Assembly (NCBI RefSeq): GCF_049647105.1
Contig: NZ_JBARWZ010000121.1
Span: 35,733-99,732 of the forward strand
Length of the DNA stretch: 64,000 nt
Source: Actinophytocola sp049647105
Lineage (GTDB): Bacteria > Actinomycetota > Actinomycetes > Mycobacteriales > Pseudonocardiaceae
Reading direction: 5' to 3'
Shown: piece by piece, positions 18,601 to 28,100 of the stretch
Position numbering within the stretch: the stretch's first letter is position 1
How the letters are laid out: each line of letters starts with the position of its first letter
The notes under the pieces: model-generated
The model's input: the letters and a program-made list of their open reading frames with translations, nothing else
Told to the model about the DNA's origin: nothing
Databases searched by the model: none
Program-made: the position numbers and the translations under genes

Positions 18601-18693
18601 GACCGGCCACGCACGCTGCTGGACCAGCTCGACGAGCTGTCCGACGCCGAGGTCGACTCGTTGCTCGCCACCCTGATCGAGGAGGGCGAGTGA
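15601..18693 (+). CDS. NRPS module C-A-PCP
   Basis: A 1030-residue single module. It has condensation (from residue 8, HHAVVDG at 128), adenylation (YTSGSTGRPKG at 567, YGPTETT, GRADHQVKVRGFRIELGEIE) and carrier protein (GGHSLT, Ser955), then a short tail. All catalytic motifs look intact. My alignment of the binding pocket gives D-V-V-Q-V-G-G-V-Y; the Q at the fourth position is shared with glycine codes but the rest is not a clear match, so the substrate is unassigned. The GTG start overlaps the previous stop as GTGA and the stop overlaps the next start as GTGA, so translation is coupled. There is no obvious docking domain at either end. Confidence 0.92.
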   Translation: MNTDDTYVFPTSSGQRRLWLLDQLIPGSPAYHVGWRITLTGALDRARLEHALVTVVHRHEALHTTFTATDGVPSQVVSSRVDLRVLDIVESEVDALVRHPFDLSAGPLLRAGLVAKGQDEHVLVLVVHHAVVDGWSCAILFDELASAYAGEDLDEPSIQYPDYAVWQREQADANAFADAARYWQAELAGIPTVLPLPTDRPRSAAAGRGADLVRDLEPLPDASFGTLLAVYQAMLHRLTGQEEFLVATPVSGRTRPETEHLVGFLANTLALPARVPPGTTFAELAKHTADAVEGALANQDLPFEDLVDLLAAERSLAHAPVAQVMFAVEPVREPVTVDGLTIAPSLLANGGSKFDLFLTVEPGPDRWRAKWNYDTDLFDEATVEGLADLYAVLCKAVAADPDRPIAELPLCDGTRTVVDTPRAGTVTFDLTRFGDAPSVADATSSLTYPQLDEAANRLAHLLRANGVGPDVPVALCLERGVPVVTAILAAWRAGGGYLPLDPTWPAERLAAMITDAGCPVLVTHDAAGVALPGERTVINLDTADLTAQPSTPLEPTATQGTISYLLYTSGSTGRPKGVTLTHGGIQNLLSAMDELLDLRPDDHIASITTPSFDVSTVEMLAPLLRGARVTVIPAEEVADGLRLRERLIETGATVVQGTPSAWRLLVAAGGVPDTVRLRVTGGEALTRDLADALRSGGARLIDGYGPTETTVYSAAGTVPDGPEPIRLGGPVGATTLHVLDPALRPVPDGVLGELFIGGAGVARGYRNQPGLTAAKFLPDPFSTTPGARLYATGDLVRLRGGRLEFLGRADHQVKVRGFRIELGEIESVLREHNLVRDAVVTVWRGNETDVRLVAYVLPGPRLDPNELRPWLSARLPDYLVPNLVMTLDVVPRTPTGKVDRTALPEPVWAPTRTRVVAPRNDVERRLTMLWRDVLSLGPAMDLSVHDDFFALGGHSLTATQLLARIRTQLSVNLPLAALFGAPTVAGLASSITKAQSGGVADRPRTLLDQLDELSDAEVDSLLATLIEEGE

Positions 18694-19994
18694 CCGAGGT
18701 CGTCATCGCGGGTGCCGGGCTCGCCGGCTCGCTCGCCGCGATCTACCTGTCCCGCCGGGGGCACACCGTGCGGGTCGTCGAACGACGCACCGACCCTCGA
18801 CTGTCCACAACGGAGGGACGGTCGATCAACCTCGGCCTGTCGCAACGCGGCATCAAGGCGCTGCGGGAGGTCGGACTGCTCGACGAGCTGTGGCCGAGGA
18901 CCACGCCCATGCGCGGCCGGATGGTGCACACGGCGGACGGGCAGTCGTTCCACCCGTACGGCACCGAGGACCACCAGATCCTGCACTCGATCCTGCGGGA
19001 CGACCTCAACGCGGCACTCATCGACCGCGCCGAGGCTGGTGGCGTCCGGTTCGACTTCGAGCACCGGGTGGTCGCGCTCGACAAGGACCTGCCCGTGCTG
19101 ACGGTCACCGACCCGGCAGGCGAGTCGCACGAGTGCAAGGCAGGCCTGGTGATCGGCGCGGACGGCGCGTTCTCGGCGGTCCGCGCGCAGCTCATGCGGG
19201 GTGAGCGGGCCGAGTTCCACCAGGAGTTCATGGACTGGGGCTACAAGGAGATCACCATCCCGGCCGACGACCGCACGCGGCTGGAGGCGCTGCACCTGTG
19301 GCCGGGCAGCACCGGGCTGGTCGTCGCGCACCCCAACCACGACGGGACGCTCACCGCGACCGTGTTCCTGCCGTTCGAGGGTCCCGGCTCGTTCGCCGAG
19401 CTGACCACCCCGGAACGCGTCAGAGCGCACTGCGACGCCGAGTTCTCCGATCTTCCCGACCTGGTGCCGGACCTGGTCGAGCAGTTCCTGTCGCATCCCA
19501 CGGGCAGCCTCGTCACCATCCGCACCTCGCCATGGCAGCACGACGGCAAGGTCGTGCTGATCGGCGACGCCGCACACGCGGTGTACCCGTTCTACGGGCA
19601 GGGCATGAACGCCGCGTTCGAGGACTGTTCCGTGCTCGACAACTGTCTCGCGGGCGGTGACCTGGCCGCCGGGCTGCGGGTGTTCGAGGCGCGGCGGCGG
19701 GCGCACACGGACGTGCTGGCCGAACTGTCCAAACAGAACTTCCTGGAACTGCGCGACGGCATGCGCTCGCCGCTGTTCCTCGCCCGCAAGAAGGCAGATC
19801 TGGTGCTGCACAAGCTCTTCCCGAACCGATGGACGCCGCTATACACGATGATCGCCCACACCACCACGCCGTACGGCGACGCACTGGCCAGGGCTCGCAG
19901 GCAGGACCGCGCGCTGGCCGCAGGACTCTCCACAGTGGCCGCCGCCGCGATAACAGCGCTCGTGGCGGCCCGATCGAAAAGGCAGGTTCCCTAG
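18690..19994 (+). CDS. Kynurenine 3-monooxygenase-like FAD hydroxylase
   Basis: A 434-residue group A flavin monooxygenase. It has the FAD dinucleotide fold VVIAGAGLAGSLAAIYLSRRG at the N-terminus, the GADGAFS motif (DG) at about 160 and the second FAD motif GDAAHAVYPFYGQGMNAAFEDC at 292. The last motif, with VFLPFEGPGSF, NFLELRD and YTMIAHTTTPYGDAL, points to the kynurenine 3-monooxygenase branch rather than to generic phenol hydroxylases. It probably hydroxylates an aryl amine such as kynurenine or a carrier-bound residue next to the amino group. A hydrophobic C-terminal end (VAAAAITALVAA) recalls the membrane tail of KMO. No other kynurenine-pathway gene is in the window. Confidence 0.88.
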   Translation: MTEVVIAGAGLAGSLAAIYLSRRGHTVRVVERRTDPRLSTTEGRSINLGLSQRGIKALREVGLLDELWPRTTPMRGRMVHTADGQSFHPYGTEDHQILHSILRDDLNAALIDRAEAGGVRFDFEHRVVALDKDLPVLTVTDPAGESHECKAGLVIGADGAFSAVRAQLMRGERAEFHQEFMDWGYKEITIPADDRTRLEALHLWPGSTGLVVAHPNHDGTLTATVFLPFEGPGSFAELTTPERVRAHCDAEFSDLPDLVPDLVEQFLSHPTGSLVTIRTSPWQHDGKVVLIGDAAHAVYPFYGQGMNAAFEDCSVLDNCLAGGDLAAGLRVFEARRRAHTDVLAELSKQNFLELRDGMRSPLFLARKKADLVLHKLFPNRWTPLYTMIAHTTTPYGDALARARRQDRALAAGLSTVAAAAITALVAARSKRQVP

Positions 19995-19996
19995 TC

Positions 19997-20674
19997 GTGC
20001 TCACCCATCCGACACTCGATGTCCCCCCGCTCGTGGCACCGGAAGACCTCGACGGGATCCTGCCGGAGCCGGTCCGCTCGTCGGAGGAACCGTTGCGTGC
20101 CATCGTGGACTGGGCGCGGCGCTACCTGTGCAGGCCGCATCCGGAGCTGGGCCGCAAGGGTGATGTCTGCCCGTTCACCGAGGGGGCCATGGCGCGGCAC
20201 ACCTTCTACATGGCCGTGTGCCGTGGCGTGCCCTCCGGCGCCGACGAGGTGGCGGCCACGGTCGCGCACTACCGCGACTGGTTCATCGACCTCGAGCCGA
20301 CGCGCGGGCCCGCCGCCCAGTTCAAGACCATCCTCATCCTGTTCCCCGAACTGGCCGGGCCCGACCTGCACCCGATCATCGACGACGCGCAGCGGATGCT
20401 GAAGCAGGCCTACGTGTCGCGCGGGCTGATGGTCGGCGAGTTCCACGACGGGCCGCCGGACAAGGCGGGCCTGTGGAACTCGACGTTCCGCCCGCTGCGC
20501 AGCCCGGTGCCGCTGCTCGCGATCCGGCACATGGTGCCGACCGACTTCCCGTTCCTGTCGCTGGACGACGAGCACGTCACCGCCTACCTGCGGCTGTTCG
20601 GCGACCGGGTACCCACCCACCTGCAGCCGCAGGTGGCGGCGGCGACCGCGCGACTCGGAAAGGCAGTGCCGTGA
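19997..20674 (+). CDS. DUF6875-like biosynthetic protein
   Basis: A 225-residue protein that I place in the DUF6875 family from memory of its LGRKGDVCPFTEGAMARHTFYMAV block, the IDLEP...FKTILILFPEL segment and the late IRHMVPTDFPFL motif. The conserved Cys-Pro-Phe is at about residue 55. No catalytic role is established to my knowledge. It starts two bases after the monooxygenase stop and its own stop overlaps the next NRPS start by GTGA, so it belongs to the assembly-line operon and may act on a carrier-bound or released intermediate. Confidence 0.7.
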   Translation: MLTHPTLDVPPLVAPEDLDGILPEPVRSSEEPLRAIVDWARRYLCRPHPELGRKGDVCPFTEGAMARHTFYMAVCRGVPSGADEVAATVAHYRDWFIDLEPTRGPAAQFKTILILFPELAGPDLHPIIDDAQRMLKQAYVSRGLMVGEFHDGPPDKAGLWNSTFRPLRSPVPLLAIRHMVPTDFPFLSLDDEHVTAYLRLFGDRVPTHLQPQVAAATARLGKAVP

Positions 20675-23600
20675 CCGAACTCGACAACCTGCCACCCGCC
20701 CGCAAACGCCAGCTGCTCGCCGAGGCGCTGCGCCGCCGGTCGGCCGCGCCGCGCGCGTACCCGCTGTCGTTCGGGCAGCAGCGGCTGTGGTTCCTGGACA
20801 AGTTCGCGCCCGGCGAGCCGGTGTACAGCATCCCGCTGGCGTTCCGGTTGCGTGGCCCGCTGGACATCGACGCGTTGCGGGCGGGCGCCGATGCCGTCGT
20901 GGCGCGGCACGCGTCGCTGCGCACCACGTTCCCCGACCAGGGCGGCGAACCCGTGCAGGTCGTCGCGCCGGCCGGGACCGCGGCGTTCGAGGTCACGCAG
21001 GCCACCAACGCGGACGCGTTCGCGCTGGCGGAGGCACAGCGCGGGTTCGACCTCGCGCGGGGCCCGCTGTTCCGGGTCGCGGTCGGCGTGCTCGGCGCCG
21101 ACGATCACGTGCTGGTGCTGAACATGCACCACATCATCTCCGACGCGTGGTCGCTTTCGGTGCTGCTCAACGAGCTGACCACGCTGTACCGGGGCGAGAC
21201 GCTGCCGGACCTGGCGCTGCAGTACCCGGACTTCACGACGTGGCAACGGGAACGGCAGCGCTCCGACGCCGCACGCACGCAGCTGGACTACTGGCGCACG
21301 CACCTGGACGGCGCGCCGGAGCTGCTGACGCTGCCCACCGACCGGCCGCGCCCCGCGGTCCAGTCCTACCGGGGCGCGTTGCGGACGCGCAGGCTGACCC
21401 ACGAGTTCGGCGCTTCGCTGGAGACCATGGCGCGGGAATGCGGCGGCACGCTGTTCATGGCGTTGCTCGCCGCGTTCGGCACACAGCTCGGCAGGCTCGC
21501 CGGGCAGGACGACGTGGTCATCGGCACACCGGTCGCTGGCCGGTCGGACACCGACGTGGAGCGGATGATCGGGTTCTTCGTGAACTCGTTGCCGCTGCGG
21601 CTGTCCGTGGCCGGTGACCCGACCTTCGCGGAGCTCGTGGCGCGGGCAAAGGACGTCGCGCTCGGCGGGCTGTCCAACGCGGAGGTGCCGTTCGAGCGGC
21701 TGGTCGAGGCGTTGCAGCCGCAGCGCAGCCTCGGGCACGCGCCGCTGTCGCAGGCACAGCTGATCCTGCAGAACACGCCGAAGCTGGAGTTCGACCTGCC
21801 CGGCGTGACCTGCGACGGACTGCTGCCCGACCCCGGTGTGTCCAAGATGGACATCACGCTGGTGGTCGAGAAGGTCAGGGACGGACTGCTGGTGTCGGTC
21901 GAGTACAACACCGACCTGTTCGATGAACCCACGATCGATCGGTTCATCGACAACCTGGTCGCGACCCTGTCCTGCGCCATCGCCGACCCGCATCGCCGGA
22001 TCTCGGCGCTGACGGCGGTGGCAGGCGTCGAACGCTGGCAGGTCGTGCACGGGTACAACAGCACCGACGCGGCCCTGCCGGACGCGACGACCGCGCTCGA
22101 CCTGATCGACTTCACCTCGACCGAGGTCGCGGTGACCGGGCCGGGCGGCTCGCTGACCTACGCGGAACTCGGCGCAGGCGTCGAGCGGCTCGCCGGGCGG
22201 TTGCGGCAGTGTGGCGTCGCGCCGGAGACGCCGGTCGGGTTGTACCTCGACCGGTCCCCCGCCATGGTCACCGCGCTGCTCGCGGTGTGGCGGGCCGGTG
22301 GCGCGTACGTGCCGCTCGACCCGTCGTGGCCCGCTGAACGCCTCGAGCTGATGCTCGAGGACTCCGGCACGCACGTGCTGGTGACGAACCGCGCCGACAC
22401 GCTCGGCTTTGCCGGGACCGTGGTGCGGACCGATGAACACGGCCCGGCCGTGCAGGCGGGCCCGGCGCCCGACCTCGCCTACCTGATCTACACCTCGGGT
22501 TCGACGGGCAGGCCCAAGGGTGTCGGGGTACCGCACCGCGCGGTGGTGAACCTGCTGTCGTCCTTCGCGGATCTGCTGGCCATCGGGCCAGGCGACCGGC
22601 TGGCGGCGGTCACCACGCTGTCGTTCGACATCTCGGTGCTGGAGCTGCTGGTGCCGCTGGTCTCCGGCGCGCAGGTGGTGGTGGTCGGGGCGGACGAAGT
22701 GGCCGACGGGCCCCGGCTGTCGCAGCGCCTGGTCACCTCGGGTGCGACCGCCATGCAGGCCACGCCCGCGACGTGGCGGCTCCTCGGTACCGCAGGCGGG
22801 GTGCCGCCGTCGGTGCAGGTGCGGATCTGCGGCGGTGAGGCGTTCCCGCCGGACCTCGTGGCGGAACTGCTCGCGGACGACGCGGTGGTGTGGAACGCGT
22901 ACGGGCCGACCGAGACGACCGTGTGGTCGGCGGCGGGCATCGTGTCCGCCGAGAACGTCCACATCGGACCGCCGATCGCGAACACCCGGTTGTACGTGCT
23001 GGATCCGCGAGGTGAGCCGGTGCCGATCGGGGTGGTCGGCGAGCTGCACATCGGCGGACTCGGCGTCACTCGCGGCTACCACGGCAGGCCCGCGCTGACG
23101 GCCGGGAAGTTCGTGCCGGATCCGTTCGCCGCCACCCCGGGCGCGCGGCTGTACGCGACCGGCGACCTCGCGCGGTACCGCGCGGACGGGACGCTGGAGT
23201 TCCTCGGCCGGGCCGACCACCAGGTGAAGGTGCGCGGGTTCCGCATCGAGCTGGGTGAGATCGAGGCGGCACTGCTGGCCTGCCATGACGTGCGGGCCGC
23301 GGTCGTGACCACGGTCGGCACCGGGCAGGACGTGCGGCTCGTCGCGTACGTCGTCGGGACCGCGGACGACGCCCTGCTGCGGCGACGGTTGCCGGAGTAC
23401 ATGGTGCCCGCGCTGGTCGTCTCGCTCGACGAGCTGCCGCTGACCCCGAACGGGAAGGTGGACCGCCAGGCGCTGCCCGCCCCGGAGTTCACGTCCACGT
23501 CGGACTTCGTGGCGCCACGCACGCCGGTCGAGGAGGTGCTGGCCGGGATCTGGTCGGAGGTGCTGGAGCGGCCGAGGATCGGGGTGCGCGACGACTTCTT

Positions 23601-23838
23601 CCGCGTCGGCGGGCACTCGCTGCTGGCCGCGAAGGTCCTCGCCAGGGTGCGGGAGGCGTTCGCGATCGAGGTGCCGATCCACCGGATGTTCGCCGCGCCG
23701 ACGGTGTCCGGGCTCGCGGACGTGCTGGCCGACCTGCAGGCCGAACCGGGCCAGGTCGCGACGATCGCCGCGCTGCGGGTCGAGGTCGCGTCACTGTCCG
23801 ATGAGGAAGTACGGAAGTTGCTGGGCGATGAGCGATGA
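20671..23838 (+). CDS. NRPS module C-A-PCP (glycine-type code)
   Basis: A 1055-residue module. A 30-residue N-terminal helix-rich leader (LPPARKRQLLAEALRRRS) precedes the condensation domain (PLSFGQQRLWFLDKF, HHIISDAW at 153). Adenylation (YTSGSTGRPKG, NAYGPTETTVW, GRADHQVKVRGFRIELGEIE) and carrier protein (GGHSLL, Ser983) follow. The specificity pocket reads D-I-L-Q-I-G-A-V-W, close to the known glycine code D-I-L-Q-L-G-L-I-W, so glycine or a small amino acid is my prediction. The leader may be a docking helix of the kind found before LCL-type condensation domains. The stop overlaps the exporter start by ATGA. Confidence 0.92.
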   Translation: MTELDNLPPARKRQLLAEALRRRSAAPRAYPLSFGQQRLWFLDKFAPGEPVYSIPLAFRLRGPLDIDALRAGADAVVARHASLRTTFPDQGGEPVQVVAPAGTAAFEVTQATNADAFALAEAQRGFDLARGPLFRVAVGVLGADDHVLVLNMHHIISDAWSLSVLLNELTTLYRGETLPDLALQYPDFTTWQRERQRSDAARTQLDYWRTHLDGAPELLTLPTDRPRPAVQSYRGALRTRRLTHEFGASLETMARECGGTLFMALLAAFGTQLGRLAGQDDVVIGTPVAGRSDTDVERMIGFFVNSLPLRLSVAGDPTFAELVARAKDVALGGLSNAEVPFERLVEALQPQRSLGHAPLSQAQLILQNTPKLEFDLPGVTCDGLLPDPGVSKMDITLVVEKVRDGLLVSVEYNTDLFDEPTIDRFIDNLVATLSCAIADPHRRISALTAVAGVERWQVVHGYNSTDAALPDATTALDLIDFTSTEVAVTGPGGSLTYAELGAGVERLAGRLRQCGVAPETPVGLYLDRSPAMVTALLAVWRAGGAYVPLDPSWPAERLELMLEDSGTHVLVTNRADTLGFAGTVVRTDEHGPAVQAGPAPDLAYLIYTSGSTGRPKGVGVPHRAVVNLLSSFADLLAIGPGDRLAAVTTLSFDISVLELLVPLVSGAQVVVVGADEVADGPRLSQRLVTSGATAMQATPATWRLLGTAGGVPPSVQVRICGGEAFPPDLVAELLADDAVVWNAYGPTETTVWSAAGIVSAENVHIGPPIANTRLYVLDPRGEPVPIGVVGELHIGGLGVTRGYHGRPALTAGKFVPDPFAATPGARLYATGDLARYRADGTLEFLGRADHQVKVRGFRIELGEIEAALLACHDVRAAVVTTVGTGQDVRLVAYVVGTADDALLRRRLPEYMVPALVVSLDELPLTPNGKVDRQALPAPEFTSTSDFVAPRTPVEEVLAGIWSEVLERPRIGVRDDFFRVGGHSLLAAKVLARVREAFAIEVPIHRMFAAPTVSGLADVLADLQAEPGQVATIAALRVEVASLSDEEVRKLLGDER

Positions 23839-25133
23839 ATAAATTCGGGATCATCTGGGCCGGGCAGCTCGTCTCGGTCATCGGGTCGGCGCTGTCGGCG
23901 TTCGTCATCGGTGTGTGGGTGTACCTGGACACCGGGTCGGTCACGCAGTTCGTGCTGATCCAGTTCTGCGCGGCGGTGCCGGGGATCCTCGTGTCGCCGA
24001 TCGCCGGGGTGATCACGGACCGGTGGGACCGCAAGCGGATCATGCTCGCCGCCGACCTCGGTGCCGGGCTCGCCACCGCGATCCTGCTGATGCTGGTCGC
24101 CTCGGACGCCCTGACGGTGTGGCCGATCTACCTGACGACCGCGCTGTCGTCGGCGTGCAACTCCTTCCACATGGTCGCCTACACCGCGCTCGTCCCGTCG
24201 CTCGTGCCGAAGAAGCACCTTGGCCGGGTCAACGGGCTGATGCAGATCACGCAGGGCGTGCAGATCGCCGCGCCGCTGGTGGCCGGTGCGCTGCTGGGGC
24301 TCGTCGGGCTGCGGGGCGTGCTGATCATCGACCTGGTGTCGATGGTCGTCGCCGTCACGACGCTCGCCGTGACGCAGTTGCCCGCCGACGCGATCCGGCC
24401 GGTGCCCAGCGACAAGGCACCCTCGGGGTTCAACGCCGGTCTTCGTTACCTGCGCGGCAAACCCGGGCTGGTCAACCTCGTGGTGGTGTTCTGCGCGTTC
24501 AACTTCCTGTTCGCCATCGCGGGTGGCCTGGTGCAGCCGCTGATCCTGTCGTTCTCCAGCCCGGCGACGCTCGGCGTGCTGATGGCGGCGGGCGGCAGCG
24601 GGTTGTTCGCCGGCTCGCTCGTGATGGCCGCGTGGGGCGGGCCGAAACGGCGGATCGACGGCGTGTACCTGGGGCTGGTGCTCGGCGGGATCTTCCTGGT
24701 GCTGCACAGCCTCTACCCGTCGCCGTGGCTGATCGCGATCGCCGCACCGTGTTTCCTGTTCACGCTGCCGCTCATGAACACCACGTGCATGACCCTCATC
24801 CAGACCAAAGTGGACCCCGCGGTGCTCGGCCGGGTCCTCGGCGCGGTCCGCATGCTCGTCACAGCGGCGACACCGATCGCGTTCCTGCTGATCGGACCGC
24901 TGTCCGACGGCGTGTTCGAGCCGCTGATGGCCGACGACGGAGCGCTCGCCGGCTCGTTCGGCGCGGTCATCGGCACCGGCGACGGCCGAGGCATCGCCCT
25001 GATCTTCCTGGTGGTCGGCGTGCTCATGTTCGCCGTCGCCGCCTATGCGTGGACGCGGCCAAGGCTGCGCAACATCGATGTCGAGATCCCCGACGCGATC
25101 GGGGAACCGGAAAAGGAGCCAGCTCGTGACTGA
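23835..25133 (+). CDS. MFS transporter, probable product exporter
   Basis: A 432-residue protein with about 12 hydrophobic helices. It has the MFS loop 2-3 motif as GVITDRWDRKRIMLAADLGAG (residues 54-75) and the helix 4 block TALVPSLVPKKHLGRVNGL, typical of the DHA3/enterobactin-exporter-like branch. It is embedded between two NRPS genes, overlapping the first by ATGA and the second by eight bases, so it is made with the assembly line and probably exports or gives self-resistance to its product. Confidence 0.9.
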   Translation: MNKFGIIWAGQLVSVIGSALSAFVIGVWVYLDTGSVTQFVLIQFCAAVPGILVSPIAGVITDRWDRKRIMLAADLGAGLATAILLMLVASDALTVWPIYLTTALSSACNSFHMVAYTALVPSLVPKKHLGRVNGLMQITQGVQIAAPLVAGALLGLVGLRGVLIIDLVSMVVAVTTLAVTQLPADAIRPVPSDKAPSGFNAGLRYLRGKPGLVNLVVVFCAFNFLFAIAGGLVQPLILSFSSPATLGVLMAAGGSGLFAGSLVMAAWGGPKRRIDGVYLGLVLGGIFLVLHSLYPSPWLIAIAAPCFLFTLPLMNTTCMTLIQTKVDPAVLGRVLGAVRMLVTAATPIAFLLIGPLSDGVFEPLMADDGALAGSFGAVIGTGDGRGIALIFLVVGVLMFAVAAYAWTRPRLRNIDVEIPDAIGEPEKEPARD

Positions 25134-28100
25134 CCGGGACCGCCTTCTGGCCCGCCTGCTCGCCCAGCGGGGCATCGAGCTGGCCGAGGAGCCACAGATC
25201 CCCCGCCGCGACCCCGGCGACACCGTCCCGCTCTCCGGTGCGCAGCGCGGGCTCTGGTTCACCGAGCGCATGGGGTTGGACCAGGGCGCGTACGTGATGC
25301 CGATGGTGCAGCGCCTGACCGGTGACCTGGACGTGTCGGCGCTGCGGAACGCGCTGCGTGCGGTGCTGGACCGGCACGAGGCGCTGCGCACCTACGTCGT
25401 CGACACCGACGGCGTGCCGGAGCAGCGGGTCGCGGCCACACTGTCCGAAGAGGACTACTTCACGCTCGTCGAGGAGCCAGGCGCGCCGGACGCGCTGCTC
25501 ATCGCGGCCGTGGACCGGCCATTCGACCTGGACCGGGCGCCGCTGCTGCGGATGCTGCTGATCCGCCACTCCCCGCTCGAGCACACGATGCTGCTCGCCG
25601 CACACCACATCGTGTGCGACGACACCTCGATCCACCAGCTGTACGCGGAGTTGGTCACGCTCTACGCGGGCGGCGACCTGCCGCCGCTTGACCTGCACTT
25701 CCCGGACTACGTTCGCTGGCAGGAGAACCACCTCGAGGCCGGGGCACGCGAGCAGCAGCTCGAGTACTGGCGCGACGTGCTGGCCGACGCGCCGCCGGTG
25801 CTGAACCTGCCGACCGACCGGCCACGCACCGCGTCCCGAGGGGTCGCGGGCGCGAGCCACGCGTTCGAGGTGCCGGAGGACCTCGCGGTCCGGTTCACCG
25901 GGCTGTGCCGCGAGCACGGCTGTACCACGTTCGCCGGGCTGCTCGCCGCGTTCGGGCTGCTTCTCGGCCGGTACGCGTCGACAGACGACGTGGTGGTCGG
26001 CTCCCCCACCACCCGTCGTCCGTCCCAAGTGGACGGAGTGGTCGGCCTGTTCGTCAACCCGACCGCGCTGCGTGTCGACCTGTCCGGCACGCCGACCGTG
26101 CCGGAGCTGCTGCTGCGGGCGCGGGACGTGGCCGCGGCGGCGCTGAGCAACTCGGACGTGTCGTTCGACCAGGTCGCCGCGGCGGTCGCGCCCCGGCGCG
26201 ATCTGTCGTACCACCCGTTGTTCCAGGTCATGCTGGTGCAGAACCGCGGTGGCGAGCCGGTCGTGTGGCCCGGGCTCGCCGTCGAGGATGTCGAGGTCGG
26301 CCGTGCCACCAGCCGGTTCGATCTGACGCTGCACGTGCGGGAGCGGGCAGGCGCGTGGCCGGTGAACCTCGACTACAGTGCCGAGCTGTTCGACCACGAC
26401 ACGATGACCCGGCTCGGCACGCACTTCGTCGCGATGCTGACGGCGATGGTCGAGCACCCGGACGGCGCCGTGTCCGCGCTCGATCTGTCCACATCGGACG
26501 ATCGCGCGCTGCTGTCCCGGCTCAACGAGGCGATGGCGACTTATCCCCTTGTCGACAGCGTCGTGGACCTGATCGAGGCGCAGGCGAAGCAGAGCCCGGA
26601 CGCGACGGCCGTGCTGACGGTGTCGGGTGAGGCCCTGTCCTACCGGGAGCTGGACGAGCGCGCCAACGCGCTGGCCGCGTCGCTGCGCAAGCAGGGCGTC
26701 GGCCAGGAGACACCGGTCGGGTTGCGGCTCAAGGCAGGGCCGCACGCGATCGTCGGGCTGCTCGGCATCCTCAAGGCGGGTGGCTACTACGTGCCGCTCG
26801 ACCCTGGCTGGCCGCCGCTGCGCCTGCGGGGCATCCTCGACGACTGCGGCGCGACCGTCGTGCTGTCCGAAGAGGACCTGCCGTTCACCGCGACCGCCGC
26901 CGAGCCACCGGAAGTGCCCCGGCACGCGGGTCAGCTGGCGTACGCCGTCTACACCTCCGGCTCGACGGGTGTGCCCAAGGGCGTTGGTGTGCAACACGAC
27001 TCGCTGCTGAACCTGACGTACGCGTTCATCGAGCGGCACGGGTTCACCGCCGGGCAGAAGCTGCTGATGGTGCCGCCGCTGTCGTTCGACGCGTCGGTCG
27101 GCGACGTGTTCCCCGCGCTGGCCGTCGGCATGACGCTGGTGCTGCACCCCGAGCCCGCCGCGCTTGGTGGTGCGGCGCTGCTTCGGCTGTGCACCGAGCA
27201 CGACATCTCGGCCGTCGACACGGCGGCCGCCCTGTGGCGGCGGTGGGTCGGCGATCTCACCGGTCTCGACGAGGCCGCGCAGGACAGCCCGCTGCGGGTG
27301 ATGATGGTCGGTGGCGAGGCGGTGCCCGCCTCGGCTGCGCGCGAGTGGGCCGCGCTGACCGGTGGCCGCGTCACCCTGCACAACCACTACGGCCCGACCG
27401 AGGGCACGGTGTGCGCCACCACGTTCTCGACCGTCGACGGGTCCGAGACCGACGGCGCGCTGCCGATCGGGCGGCCGCTGCCGAACGTGCGGACCTACGT
27501 GCTGGACGCCGACCTGCGCCCGGCGCCGGTCGGGGTGCCCGGCGAGCTGTACATCGGCGGGGCGGCACCCGCCCGCGGTTACCTGTCGTCGCCGGACGCG
27601 ACCGCGGCCGCGTTCCTGCCCGACCCGTTCACCGAGGGCCGCATGTACCGGACCGGCGACCTGGCCCGGCTGCGGCCGGACGGCACGCTGGAGTTCCTCG
27701 GCCGCGCGGACGAGCAGGTCAAGCTGCGTGGCAACCGGATCGAGCTGGCCGAGGTGCGGGCCGCGCTCGCCGCGCACCCGCAGTCCGCCGAGGTGGCGGT
27801 CGCGGTGCGCGACGACGTGCTCGTCGGCTACCTCGTGCCACGCGCGGGGGCCACGATGCCCGGTCCCGCCGAGCTGCGTGCGTTCTGCGCGGACCGGCTG
27901 CCGGACTACATGCTGCCCACCGCGTTCGTGGTGCTGGATGAGCTTCCGTTGACCCGCAACGGAAAGGTCGACGTCGGCGCGTTACCCGCGCCGGCGTCGT
28001 CGGCCGCCCCGTACGAGGCGCCCCGCACGCCGGTCGAGCGGGTGCTCGCCGAGGTGTGGGCGGAGGTACTCGAGAACCCGGCGGTCGGGCGGCGCAGCAA

